Assembly (NCBI GenBank): GCA_022655215.1
Contig: JALCUE010000001.1
Coordinates: forward strand, 868,001-932,000
Origin: Atopobiaceae bacterium
GTDB lineage: Bacteria; Actinomycetota; Coriobacteriia; Coriobacteriales; Atopobiaceae
DNA length: 64,000 nucleotides
Reading direction: 5' to 3'
Position 1 is the first letter of the stretch, and every line of letters begins with the position of its first letter. Below are positions 19,001 through 26,485 of this stretch, piece after piece. The position numbers and the translations under genes are program-made. Below the pieces are notes generated by a model. That model was not told the origin of the DNA and did no database searches. It saw only the letters and a program-made list of their open reading frames with translations.

Positions 19001-19468
19001 AGAAGCGAGGACGGGGTGGTGCTTGCCGGCCTGGTCTACACGGGCGACGGCGGATATACGGACACCTGGACCCTCGACCTCGACACGGGGACCTGGTCGG
19101 CCCTGGGAAAGCGCATGTCGACGACGTACGGCCATGACCTTGCCGGCGTCACGGTGAACGGCTCCCTCTACGTATGGGCTCGGGGAGTCCAGACGGAGTC
19201 GGGGACGTTCTTCCGCAGGGCCCATCTCTTCGACGTGCCTGACCCGACGGCGCCAGATGCGCCGAGTACGCCTGACGTAGAGCCCGTCTCAGACGAGAGG
19301 ACCGCCTCCGCAGGCTCGCCCACTCCCCAGACCGGCGAGGCAGATGGTCTGGTGGGCATCGTGGCCGTAACGATCGGGGTGCTCTTGTTGGCGACGGGAA
19401 TCTACTCCCGCTGGGTCACGCCCATAAAGCAGAATGCCCGACCCATTCAGGCCGAGCACTCTGGCTAG
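16016..19468 (+). CDS. Secreted subtilisin-family serine protease with Kelch-like region and C-terminal wall anchor
   Basis: 1150 residues. The signal peptide is MHRRPPKAL... with hydrophobic core LSAFALALLVAIACPFA; ATG 16016 has GAGGGG upstream. An I9-like propeptide (near residues 115-155, ARDDVLFAEPDE) is followed by the S8 triad: Asp215 (AVVDSGVDY), His272 (GHGTHMAGI) and Ser626 (GTSMATPM), with oxyanion Asn in SSGNNGMN. About 150 beta-rich residues are inserted between the Asn motif and Ser626. After the catalytic domain come an IPT/TIG-like segment (near 685-760) and a repeated Kelch-like beta region (near 775-1060). The C-terminus has PTPQTGE, a hydrophobic segment and basic residues, resembling a sortase signal. 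Likely a cell-wall-bound protease acting on host or cell-surface proteins. Confidence 0.9.
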   Translation: MHRRPPKALFTRSTQGLRCARPLQRLSAFALALLVAIACPFARPASIQAETSPSSSQGRAIVCISASDATDSGLSVQSDDGSTWEHLMDVSMADATEQDGSDEEDLSAQATGGVGKELVLVTSDTLSTDELVASLQARDDVLFAEPDEVVSVTSDDATSGADALRSAASPSPASYERFQWGLENDGSVAGGTAGYDIGDTQGLSGSSDVVIAVVDSGVDYTLPSLSSRMIDLSDSRYGTLMADTGCGRHGFNSNRMDETVYDPTDVMDTFGHGTHMAGIIGADGTTGATAGVMDDVTILPVRAVGSTGSGYDSDCIRALAWMAVANEDYGVGIRAANYSINSDIGTKSMTLAFEAVQDAGITMVASSGNNGMNIDAFENSASVSRTGTQIVVDAMDAKGASTSFTNYGWTTDIFAPGDTILSTTCSSKARFDAFEAMADGAAVAYEGFEDAGTADAAEPSTDARLTFHYLDATKADDLGDRVATSSDHPFLGSRSLEVSVPADGSVTLISEPISLTDIGDLSDTYVNLVAWTSPSYESSVTIDLRTTDGFTSDFLSIEDANDSWTSIDGTMDHPLSNIASKLGKTLDTDRFQIKMAIKASSASTVAIDSVGVGHGLRTYELMSGTSMATPMVTGVVGLMSARYPDECSAKVSARVVGGAVDKDSYADLCSTGGRVNVDKSASDPDPVIQESSFSGRMLTLEGWFLGEDQGGVTVDGQDATVLSWQADVGNDRGKVTVRVPDGVEGSQTIVITRASDGAYGRRKADVGETLTDFDDLSVPTGHDYLGSEKALMSEIDGSIYLLTSGVSEDPANLTGIVSLWRYDIESGGWEWLSSPPAEMTETSTLTSMESLDGRLYLLSEQDGTDDKGNTVHAGQLVSYDPAKDEWTRLDEMGDLPGKGTLCAFKGELLEIGGSYSETTSDEICVIDTTTGERSEPIAHLDVAVTTPHKAVACGDAIAILNGDPSKAIVITDLTSTSYVALPAHDSPQSYDFALARSEDGVVLAGLVYTGDGGYTDTWTLDLDTGTWSALGKRMSTTYGHDLAGVTVNGSLYVWARGVQTESGTFFRRAHLFDVPDPTAPDAPSTPDVEPVSDERTASAGSPTPQTGEADGLVGIVAVTIGVLLLATGIYSRWVTPIKQNARPIQAEHSG

Positions 19469-19507
19469 ATCCGATTGAGAACCGAAACGGTCCGAGGGCA
19501 GATGGTC

Positions 19508-20038
19508 CTACAGGCCGACGGCCGACACGCCGTACTCCGCCTGCTCAGGAGTGAACTTCTCGTACTCGAGCTGGGTGACGAGACCATCATGAGAGAAGGA
19601 CGTGGTGTTCAGATAGGTCTGGGCCTTCTGGGCGGCCATGTCGTTCCAGTCCGCGCCGCAATTGTCAGCGGCCCACGTCGCGTCCTCCTCGGAGAACTTC
19701 AGGAGTACGAGCTGATCGACGAGCTCGTCATGCGAGATCGGCACGAGCAGGAGGGTGGACTGGGCCCTGTCGAGGGCGTTCTGCTGGCTCACCGTCGCAC
19801 CCGGGATCTTGGTGGAGCTGGTCACCGGGGACTGAGCCTCGGTCGACGCCGCCTCGGTGGTCGCAGGGGCGCTCGTGGCAGCCTCGGTGGTGGAGGCGGC
19901 GGCAGTGGAGGCATCGCTGCTCGAGCCCGAGCAGCCTCCCAGGCAGCCGATGGTCCCAACGACAAGTGCGGCACCCACCGCGACAGCGGCGATCCTACCC
20001 CCGATTATCTGGGGGGGGGGGGAGCTTCCTGCCAGCAT
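19508..20038 (-). CDS. Ltp-family lipoprotein, frame interrupted by a C12 tract near its start
   Basis: The open frame from ATG 20038 encodes 176 residues: a hydrophobic stretch (IAAVAVGAALVVGTIG), a lipobox (LGGC), a Ser/Thr/Ala-rich linker, then two copies of a repeat (ALDRAQSTLL...AADNCGADW; KAQTYLNTTSF...QAEYGVSAVG) typical of host-cell-surface-exposed lipoprotein (Ltp) domains. Ltp proteins on phage TP-J34 block superinfection; chromosomal ones are surface lipoproteins. ATG 20038 lacks a ribosome binding site and gives an odd N-terminus. A better ATG at 20051 (GGAG six bases upstream, codons MVKSDAGRK) reads out of frame across the C12 tract at 20011-20022 and stops after 18 residues. 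Eleven or 14 C would join it to the lipoprotein frame. Confidence 0.75.
   Translation of the reverse strand: MLAGSSPPPQIIGGRIAAVAVGAALVVGTIGCLGGCSGSSSDASTAAASTTEAATSAPATTEAASTEAQSPVTSSTKIPGATVSQQNALDRAQSTLLLVPISHDELVDQLVLLKFSEEDATWAADNCGADWNDMAAQKAQTYLNTTSFSHDGLVTQLEYEKFTPEQAEYGVSAVGL
20011..20022 (-). repeat. C12 homopolymer (G12 on + strand), candidate phase-variation tract
   Basis: An uninterrupted run of 12 C in the sense strand lies 29 nt downstream of the best start codon of the lipoprotein gene. It is the longest homopolymer I noticed in the window. Such tracts gain or lose bases by slipped-strand mispairing. The frame logic is given with the gene. Confidence 0.8.
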
Positions 20039-20238
20039 CGCTCTTAACCATGATGTACTCCAATCATCCTATGGGTCCCGACACCATGCCGCAGCCCAAT
20101 ACCCGAGCCTGCAGAAACGTTCTTTTGGCTCGCTTCGCAGTATATCTGAATAGATTCTGATGACTACCTAAAACCGTGAGCGGCAAATGGAGGCCAGTCG
20201 GATGACGAGCGGTCAGGTTCGGGCTCCCGCTTTGGTCC

Positions 20239-21759
20239 CTATTCCAGCTTCCACTCCCCCTGCGTCCTCACGAGGGAGAACGGAGCCAGCGGCATGCCGG
20301 ATTCGTCATAGATTGAAAGGCGAGGGTAGTTCTCGTAACCGTAGCGAATGGCTGAGCAGTCAACTCCTCTCTCGATGACCAGCTGAGGAGAAGACGTCTC
20401 GGTGAGAATCGAGATCGGCTTCCAGACGCCGTCCGCCCCTCGACCCTTCGCGTTCGTGGACGTCTCCCCAGCGAGGATCCCCTCGGAGTCCCGGATGTCA
20501 ATGATGACGTCCCGTCCTCGATCGTGAACATCCGACACGACGGGGGTACCATGCTCGAGCTCGTCGCCCAGAATCGTGCCCAGACGCGTCCCTGCGACCT
20601 TCTTCGAGGTCGGATGTATGTTGTGCTCCTCGCCCGTATCAGCGATGGAGACGAGGAACGCATGCGGGTCTCCCTCACAGACACGAAGCTGGGCCTCGCG
20701 GACTTCGGCCCACGAGTCATCGATGCCGTCGGCATAGCCTGGCAGCTGGATCACATAGAACGTGAGAGCCGCGTCACCAAGCGCCTCACGCCACGATGAG
20801 ATGAGCCTCTCGAGCAGAATGCGATAGAGGTTCGAGTGACCGGTGTCATCCTCCCCCTGGTACCAGACGACGGCAGTGAACGCGAGCGCGCTTACGGTAC
20901 CGAACATCGTCTCATAGAGACCGCACGGACGAAACGGGCTCGTGGGACGGGCGGGAGGTGGCCATGGAGTGTGCCCGACGACGTCCTTCGCTTCGCTCAC
21001 GGAGCATTCGGGGTGAGCCTCCTGGAACGAGGAGAGCTCGGTGTTGTGCCGTTCGACCGACTCGTCATAGATCCGCTCCTCGCGGTTGAAGTCCTCCTCG
21101 GACTTCCCGGCGATGGCGACATCGAAGGGTTCGACGTATGCCTCGCGGAGACGTTGGTCGTCGAGCTTCTCCCGAGGCACCCAGCACGTCGCCGACGTCC
21201 CGCCCTTGAAGCAGTCGACGATGGCAAACACCGTATCCGGGTGCTCCTGATGAAGACGTTGAAGCGCATGGTAGCCCACGGCGGATACGTCTCCGAGCGT
21301 CTCCGCGGTAAGAGGCTCCCAGGTGCCTTCCGCCTGATCGGCGGGATGGGCGGCACCGTCCGAATCGACGTAATCGATCTGGGGCACGGTATAAGTGACG
21401 GCCCAAGGCTGAGGCATACAGGCGAGCGCATCCTCGTATCCATCGTCGTCACGCATGCGGTACTCGATGTTGGACTGCCCACCGAGGAGATAGACCTGTC
21501 CGAACCTGACGTCGTGTATGGAGCATTCCTCGCCAGCGACGTCGTCTGTGACGATCAGGGAGCATGGTCCGGGATCATCGAACACGGGAGCAAGTCGAAC
21601 CGTCCAGCTCCCGTCATCGGCGACCTGGGCCTGGACACTCTGGGAGGCGACATCGACTCGCATCGTATGGCCCGGAACGCCGGTCCCGCTTATGTGTGAG
21701 GTCTTCCCAAGGGGGATGACCATGTCATCGAGGAAGGGTCTGTCGATGGTTGGGCTCAT
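20239..21759 (-). CDS. Sialate O-acetylesterase family SGNH hydrolase
   Basis: 506 residues, no signal peptide, so probably cytoplasmic. The GQSN block I motif gives Ser96 (LLGGQSNIEYRM), and ADTGEEHNIHPTSK carries the likely catalytic His. WYQGEDD matches the conserved block of the sialate O-acetylesterase (DUF303) family. It removes acetyl esters from sialic acids or other acetylated sugars. The N-terminal 80 residues form a beta domain usual for the family. It lies downstream of PTS EIIB-EIIC on the same strand, separated by a strong hairpin, and probably processes sugars taken up by that PTS. The exact substrate is uncertain. Confidence 0.85.
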   Translation of the reverse strand: MSPTIDRPFLDDMVIPLGKTSHISGTGVPGHTMRVDVASQSVQAQVADDGSWTVRLAPVFDDPGPCSLIVTDDVAGEECSIHDVRFGQVYLLGGQSNIEYRMRDDDGYEDALACMPQPWAVTYTVPQIDYVDSDGAAHPADQAEGTWEPLTAETLGDVSAVGYHALQRLHQEHPDTVFAIVDCFKGGTSATCWVPREKLDDQRLREAYVEPFDVAIAGKSEEDFNREERIYDESVERHNTELSSFQEAHPECSVSEAKDVVGHTPWPPPARPTSPFRPCGLYETMFGTVSALAFTAVVWYQGEDDTGHSNLYRILLERLISSWREALGDAALTFYVIQLPGYADGIDDSWAEVREAQLRVCEGDPHAFLVSIADTGEEHNIHPTSKKVAGTRLGTILGDELEHGTPVVSDVHDRGRDVIIDIRDSEGILAGETSTNAKGRGADGVWKPISILTETSSPQLVIERGVDCSAIRYGYENYPRLSIYDESGMPLAPFSLVRTQGEWKLE

Positions 21760-21812
21760 CTGCTGTCTCGTTTCTCATCCTGCGAACATGCTTATATGCC
21801 GCTTGGTAAAAC

Positions 21813-21859
21813 ACCCCACAGCGTGGACACGGGAGGAGGTTGCGTCCACGCTGTGGGGT
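21813..21859 (-). terminator. Strong hairpin between PTS EIIC and esterase genes
   Basis: A 16-bp perfect stem (ACCCCACAGCGTGGAC with its complement) with a 15-nt loop; on the minus strand it is followed by GTTTTACC. It looks like a terminator or attenuator that would lower esterase expression relative to the PTS genes. Confidence 0.7.
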
Positions 21860-21878
21860 TTCGCTGGGGGAATTGGCC

Positions 21879-23315
21879 TCAGGAACGCTCTGGGATCGCG
21901 GCCTTCTGTGAGTCGCTCCCCTTTTCCGCACCGTCCTCGAGCTCTCCTTCGGACGATTCCTCCACATCTGGGTTGAGCCTGTTGTCGATCTTCACGAACG
22001 GAATATAGATCGCCGTCGTCACCGTGAGGATGACCGCCTGCACGATGAGACCGTTAATCGATCCCGTGTAGAGCAGGCCGGATATGAGCGTGGGAACCGT
22101 CCAGGGGACGTTGTTCATGATGGGCCCGATGAAGCCGATCTGGGTGAAGAACAACCCGATGTAGAAGGCCAGGGGCTGGGCAAGCACGAAGGGGATGAAG
22201 TAGAGCGGGTTGAGCACGATAGGCAGACCGAAGGTGATGGGCTCCGAGATGTTGAAGATGGCGGGCATCAACGCGATCTTGGTGACCTTCTTGGCGGAGA
22301 AACGCTTGGAGAAGAGCAGGAGCGCAAGGACAGGAGCGAGGGCGAACGATCCGGCGGCGACGGTGGAGAAGTTCATGAACATCGTCGAATAGATGTTCTG
22401 CGCCTGGCCAAGCATGTTCTGCGTGTCATTGATGTTCCAGGTCAGACCGAAGATCGGGCCCCAGATGGATGTCGGGTGGATACCGAACCACTGGAGGAGG
22501 CTCCAGGTGAACTGCGAGAAGAACGCGAAGGCGCTGGTGTTGGAGATCGCAAGGGCAGGAGCCTGCAGAGCACTCAAGAGCAGCTCGGGCATGGTCTCTC
22601 CGGTAAGCGCGGTGCTGATGCCGGTGAGGATGACGAAGAGCCCGAAGGTCATGGTTCCGGGGATGAGGGACTCGAAGCTCTGCGCAACCGCAGGAGGGAC
22701 GGAGTCGGGCATGGATATCTTGAAGCCCTTCGAGAGGAGCTTGTTATACATCCAGACCGCAACGCCGGTGATCAGGAGGGCCGAGAAGATCCCCTTCGTG
22801 CCGAAGAACGTCGTGTCCATGTAGTTGAGGACGTTGACCGGGGTCGTGGAATCGGTGGGAGTGTAGGCGAAGTTCCAGGGCATGCAGATGAAGAACGCTC
22901 CGAGCGCATAGAGCACCGAGGTGATGTGCTCCTTCGACTTCGGGAAGTACCTTCTGGAGAAGGTATGCGCGAAGACGACGACGAGCAAGACCGCGATAAC
23001 GCTGAGCGAACCATAGGACACCATGCTTATGAGCGTACTTGCCGTGGAGAGTCCCGCGAACAGCCCACTTGCCGTGAACGCATCCGCCGAGCCACAGATG
23101 AGCGCGCCGAGATTGAGTCCGCTATCCGAGAAGATCAGTCCCGTCTTGGGATTGACGAATACGGAGGAGATCATGAGGGCGAACCCGGCGATCATCGTCG
23201 TTGCCGAGACGATGACGAACGAGTCGCGAAGGGTCAGGAGCATCTTGTTCGCGGCGATCTTGCCGGCAAAGCGAATGAACGAGTCCTGGAAACTCATCTT
23301 TTTCTCTTCGGCCAT
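21879..23315 (-). CDS. PTS transporter EIIC, lactose/cellobiose family
   Basis: 478 residues with about ten hydrophobic segments, the membrane channel of a lactose/cellobiose-type PTS permease. Typical motifs are ALIPGTM-like (SFESLIPGTMTFGLFVILTG), and PAIFNISEPITFGLPIVLNP near residue 340, which forms the substrate loop with the invariant Glu. The C-terminal tail is acidic (DVEESSEGELEDGAEK). Start ATG 23315 lies one base after the EIIB stop, with AGAGGGG upstream. Imports and phosphorylates a beta-glucoside, chitobiose-like or related sugar. Regulated by the divergent GntR protein by inference. Confidence 0.92.
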   Translation of the reverse strand: MAEEKKMSFQDSFIRFAGKIAANKMLLTLRDSFVIVSATTMIAGFALMISSVFVNPKTGLIFSDSGLNLGALICGSADAFTASGLFAGLSTASTLISMVSYGSLSVIAVLLVVVFAHTFSRRYFPKSKEHITSVLYALGAFFICMPWNFAYTPTDSTTPVNVLNYMDTTFFGTKGIFSALLITGVAVWMYNKLLSKGFKISMPDSVPPAVAQSFESLIPGTMTFGLFVILTGISTALTGETMPELLLSALQAPALAISNTSAFAFFSQFTWSLLQWFGIHPTSIWGPIFGLTWNINDTQNMLGQAQNIYSTMFMNFSTVAAGSFALAPVLALLLFSKRFSAKKVTKIALMPAIFNISEPITFGLPIVLNPLYFIPFVLAQPLAFYIGLFFTQIGFIGPIMNNVPWTVPTLISGLLYTGSINGLIVQAVILTVTTAIYIPFVKIDNRLNPDVEESSEGELEDGAEKGSDSQKAAIPERS

Positions 23316-23316
23316 G

Positions 23317-23631
23317 TTATTCAATCCCCTCTTGCATGAGCCTCTTGGCAACGGATTCACCAGTCATGTCACCGAACTCCGACATGGAGAGCTTGATGAC
23401 CTTCTTCTCGGGATAGTTGTTCGTGACGTCCTCGTACATGAACCCGACCTGCGGTGCCAGGAGGATGACGTCGACGGAGTCGCTCACCTCATCGAGAGAC
23501 CCAAGGTCATGCGCCTCGACCTCGATCTCCTTACCTGAATCTCCGTAGACCTTCTGCAGCTTCGTGCCGAGAAGGCTCGTGGAGAAGCCCCCGCTGCAGA
23601 AGAGCGCCACCCGTGTTGTCTTGGTTCCCAT
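23317..23631 (-). CDS. PTS EIIB, lactose/cellobiose family
   Basis: 104 residues. The phosphocysteine lies in LFCSGGFSTSLL (Cys12), followed by the EIIB fold motifs VDVILLAPQVGFMYEDV and a C-terminal KLSMSEFGDMTGESV. It receives phosphate from an EIIA and passes it to sugar at EIIC. First gene of the minus-strand PTS operon; its upstream region holds three palindromic operator-like sites. No EIIA gene occurs in the window, so one encoded elsewhere must serve it. Confidence 0.92.
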   Translation of the reverse strand: MGTKTTRVALFCSGGFSTSLLGTKLQKVYGDSGKEIEVEAHDLGSLDEVSDSVDVILLAPQVGFMYEDVTNNYPEKKVIKLSMSEFGDMTGESVAKRLMQEGIE

Positions 23632-23699
23632 CTTGTCCCCTTCCCTTGACGATCGTTTGCCCGTGCCTTTGCGCCTACACAGCCTGTCTTGACTTCATC

Positions 23700-23757
23700 T
23701 CTAACATGTTCTCTATTTACGACATAACATGTTATGTCTGAAATCTAACATGTTAGT
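23700..23757. promoter_or_regulatory. Triple AACATGTT operator array for the GntR regulator
   Basis: Three sites share the core AACATGTT: a partial one at 23701-23710, a perfect 18-bp palindrome GACATAACATGTTATGTC at 23721-23738, and a perfect 12-bp palindrome CTAACATGTTAG at 23745-23756. Centres are 23 and 21 bp apart, about two helix turns. They lie between the divergent EIIB and GntR genes and so are likely operators for both. Confidence 0.75.
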
Positions 23758-23839
23758 TTGGGCCGACAGAGTGTTTATCCGCGAACGGTTACCATATGCG
23801 TCAAGAAGCGGACACTCGGATTTGGCAGGCCACATAGAG

Positions 23840-24556
23840 ATGCACAAATATGAGCAGGTAGTGAGGGGAATCAAACAGGGAATCGACAGCGGGGAGTACC
23901 CAGCGGGAGACCTTCTCCCCCCGGCCCAGAAACTCTGTGAACGGTATGACGTGAGCAAGATCACGATCAAGCGTGCCCTGGACCAGATGGAACTCGAAGG
24001 TCTGATAACCCGTCGCAAGGGTTCAGGGGCATATGTGAAGACGCCCGTGCCGGCCCAGAAGGGACTCGACAAAGAGGTCTCCGCCGACATGCTCGGTTTC
24101 TATGCGCAGCAGACCGAGCTCGGGAAGACGGTCAGGACCGACGTGGTGGACTTCGACGTCGCCAGCCCGCCGAAGTCCGTGGCGCAAAGTCTCACGATGG
24201 AGAATGACGAGTTCGCCTACTACATCTGCCGCGTCAGGATCGCCGATGGAACCCCGTGGACCATCGAGTACACCTACATGCCCATCAAACTCTTCCCCGA
24301 CCTGAGGCGCCACGATGCCGAAGTCTCGTTGTTCTCCTATATCAACGAGCGAACCGACTACACGATAGCCAGCTCTCACAGGACCATCCGGGCGGTCAAG
24401 CCCACCCCTGAGGAGTGCAGGCTGCTCGATGTGGCGGATGACGAGCCCCTCCTTGAGATCGAGCAGATCGTGTACTTCGATGACGGTCGCCCGTTCCAAT
24501 ACACCCGCCAGAGGCATGCGCACGGTGCCGAGTTCGTCAGCGTCGGTCTGAAATAG
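23840..24556 (+). CDS. GntR-family transcriptional regulator with UTRA ligand domain
   Basis: 238 residues. The winged helix-turn-helix occupies residues 1-70 (MHKYEQVVRGIKQGIDSGEY; LCERYDVSKITIKRALDQME; ITRRKGSGAYV). The UTRA ligand-binding domain follows (near 95-235), with characteristic RVRIADGTPWTIEYTYMP and LLEIEQIVYFDDGRPFQYTRQRH. HutC/NagR-type members sense sugar phosphates. I chose ATG 23840 because the open frame upstream runs through the operator palindromes. Divergent from the PTS operon, which it most likely represses. Confidence 0.9.
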   Translation: MHKYEQVVRGIKQGIDSGEYPAGDLLPPAQKLCERYDVSKITIKRALDQMELEGLITRRKGSGAYVKTPVPAQKGLDKEVSADMLGFYAQQTELGKTVRTDVVDFDVASPPKSVAQSLTMENDEFAYYICRVRIADGTPWTIEYTYMPIKLFPDLRRHDAEVSLFSYINERTDYTIASSHRTIRAVKPTPEECRLLDVADDEPLLEIEQIVYFDDGRPFQYTRQRHAHGAEFVSVGLK

Positions 24557-24570
24557 GACCGTAGACCAAC

Positions 24571-24612
24571 GTCGCCCGACCGTCGATTCGATGTCTGCGA
24601 CGGTCGGGCGAC
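24571..24612. terminator. Bidirectional terminator between GntR and ABC exporter genes
   Basis: Perfect 15-bp stem (GTCGCCCGACCGTCG with CGACGGTCGGGCGAC) and 12-nt loop between convergent genes. No T run on either side. Confidence 0.75.
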
Positions 24613-24646
24613 TCAAGCCTCCTCCGAGAACAGCTCGGCCTCTCCC

Positions 24647-26485
24647 CTAGTCGCAGTCCTCGAATTGCGAGTTGTAGAGATCGGCGTAGAAGCCGTTCGC
24701 GGCCAGCAGCTCGTCGTGCGTGCCGCTCTCCACGATGTCGCCGTCGCGCAGCACCAGGATGCGGTCCGCGTCACGGATGGTCGAGAGCCGGTGCGCGATC
24801 ACGAAGCTGGTGCGCCCCTCCATGAGCTGGTCCATGGCGCGCTGGATGAGCTCCTCGGTACGGGTGTCCACGTTGGAGGTGGCCTCGTCCAGGATGAGGA
24901 TGGGCCTGTCCGCCAGGACCGCGCGGGCGATGGTGACGAGCTGGCGCTGCCCCTGCGACAGGTTGGTCCCCTCCTCGTTTATCTGGAAGTCATAGCCACC
25001 GGCCAGCGTGTGGATGAAGTGGTCGCAGTGGGCAGCCTTGGCCGCGGCCTCGACCTCCTCGTCCGTGGCGTCGAGACGACCGTAGCGGATGTTCTCCCGG
25101 ATGGAGCCGTTGAACAGCCAGGTGTCCTGCAACACCATGGCGAAGTCGTTCCTGAGGTCGGCGCGGGCCCACTCGCGGGCATCGACGCCCTCGATCTCGA
25201 GCGAGCCGTCGTCCACATCGTAGAAGCGCAGCATGAGCTTCATGAGCGTGGTCTTGCCCGCGCCCGTGGGGCCCACGATGGCCACGGTCTGGCCCGGCTC
25301 CACGTCGCACGTGAAGTCGTGGATGATCGTCTCGTCGGGAAGGTAGCCGAAGCGGACGTGGTCGAAGGCCACCCTGCCCACGCAGGCGTCGGGTGCGGGA
25401 GAGCGGGTCTCGTCCGCGTCCGTCTCCTCCGGCGCGTCGAGGAACGCGAACACGCGCTCGGCCGCCGCGGCCATCATCTGCATCATGTTGGAGACGTTGG
25501 CCAGCTGCTGGATGGGCTGCGTGAAATAGCGGACGTACTGGATGAACGACTGGATGTCACCGGGCTGGATGGAGCCGGCGATGGCCAGCTGCGCGCCGAT
25601 CACCACGACGGCCACGTAACCCATGTTGCCCACCAGGATCATGAGGGGCTGCATGAGGCCGGAGAGGAACTGGCTCTTCCAGGCGGAGTCGAACAGGCGG
25701 TCGTTGGAGTCGTCGAACTCCTCCACCGCCGCGCCACCGCGATCGAACACCTGGATGACGTTCTGACCCGCGAAGTCCTCCTCGATGATGCCGTTGACCT
25801 CGCCCAGGACCGCCTGCTGTTCGCGGAAGAACCCCTGGGAGAAGTGGACGACGCAGCTCACGATCACGATGGAGACGGGCAGCGTGAGCACCGTCACGCC
25901 CGCCAGCGGCAGCGAGATGGAGAGCATCATGACCAGCACGCCTATGACCTGCGTGACGGACGTTATGAGCTGGGTGACGCTCTGGTTCAGGGCCATGCCC
26001 AGCGTGTCCACGTCGTTGGTGATGCGGCTGAGGACGTCACCCTTGGAGTGGTCCTCGAAGTAGCTCATGGGGATGACGCTGATCTTCTCGGCGATCTGCT
26101 TGCGCATCTGGTAGCAGATGCGTTGCGTGACGCCGGTCATGAGCCAACCCTGGATGAAGCTGCAGGCGGAGCTGGTGAGATAGAGGCCGAGAAGGAACGC
26201 CAGGATGCGGCCCATGGCGTCGAAGTCGACCGAGCCGGTGCCGCTCACCTTGGCGACGAGCCCCTCGTAGAGCTTGGTGGTGGCCTGACCCAGCACCTTC
26301 GGGCCCACAACGTTGAACACCACGCTCACGATGGCGAACGCGATGGCGAGGATGATGGGGAGCTTGAATCTGGCCGCATAGGAGACGAGCTTGCGCATGG
26401 TCCCCTTGAAGTCCTTGGGCCGCTCGGTGTACATGCGCAGTCCGCCGCCGGACATGGGGCGGCGCGTCGTGGTCTTGGTCGCCAT
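24647..26485 (-). CDS. ABC exporter half-transporter, catalytically canonical subunit
   Basis: 612 residues. N-terminal membrane domain (six segments, about residues 45-340), then an ATPase with Walker A GPTGAGKTTL, signature LSQGQRQ and Walker B ILILDEATSN with the catalytic Glu. ATG 26485 overlaps the TGA of the upstream ABC gene by one base, so the two are coupled. Together they form a heterodimeric type-IV exporter resembling LmrCD/TM287-288, likely expelling drugs or lipids. Last gene of a MarR-ABC-ABC operon. Confidence 0.92.
   Translation of the reverse strand: MATKTTTRRPMSGGGLRMYTERPKDFKGTMRKLVSYAARFKLPIILAIAFAIVSVVFNVVGPKVLGQATTKLYEGLVAKVSGTGSVDFDAMGRILAFLLGLYLTSSACSFIQGWLMTGVTQRICYQMRKQIAEKISVIPMSYFEDHSKGDVLSRITNDVDTLGMALNQSVTQLITSVTQVIGVLVMMLSISLPLAGVTVLTLPVSIVIVSCVVHFSQGFFREQQAVLGEVNGIIEEDFAGQNVIQVFDRGGAAVEEFDDSNDRLFDSAWKSQFLSGLMQPLMILVGNMGYVAVVVIGAQLAIAGSIQPGDIQSFIQYVRYFTQPIQQLANVSNMMQMMAAAAERVFAFLDAPEETDADETRSPAPDACVGRVAFDHVRFGYLPDETIIHDFTCDVEPGQTVAIVGPTGAGKTTLMKLMLRFYDVDDGSLEIEGVDAREWARADLRNDFAMVLQDTWLFNGSIRENIRYGRLDATDEEVEAAAKAAHCDHFIHTLAGGYDFQINEEGTNLSQGQRQLVTIARAVLADRPILILDEATSNVDTRTEELIQRAMDQLMEGRTSFVIAHRLSTIRDADRILVLRDGDIVESGTHDELLAANGFYADLYNSQFEDCD

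Noticed and set aside
20000-20051. True gene loss (pseudogene) of the Ltp lipoprotein
   Set aside because: The rest of the frame is intact with both repeats and a lipobox, and the only defect is the length of one homopolymer, which better fits switching or a sequencing error.
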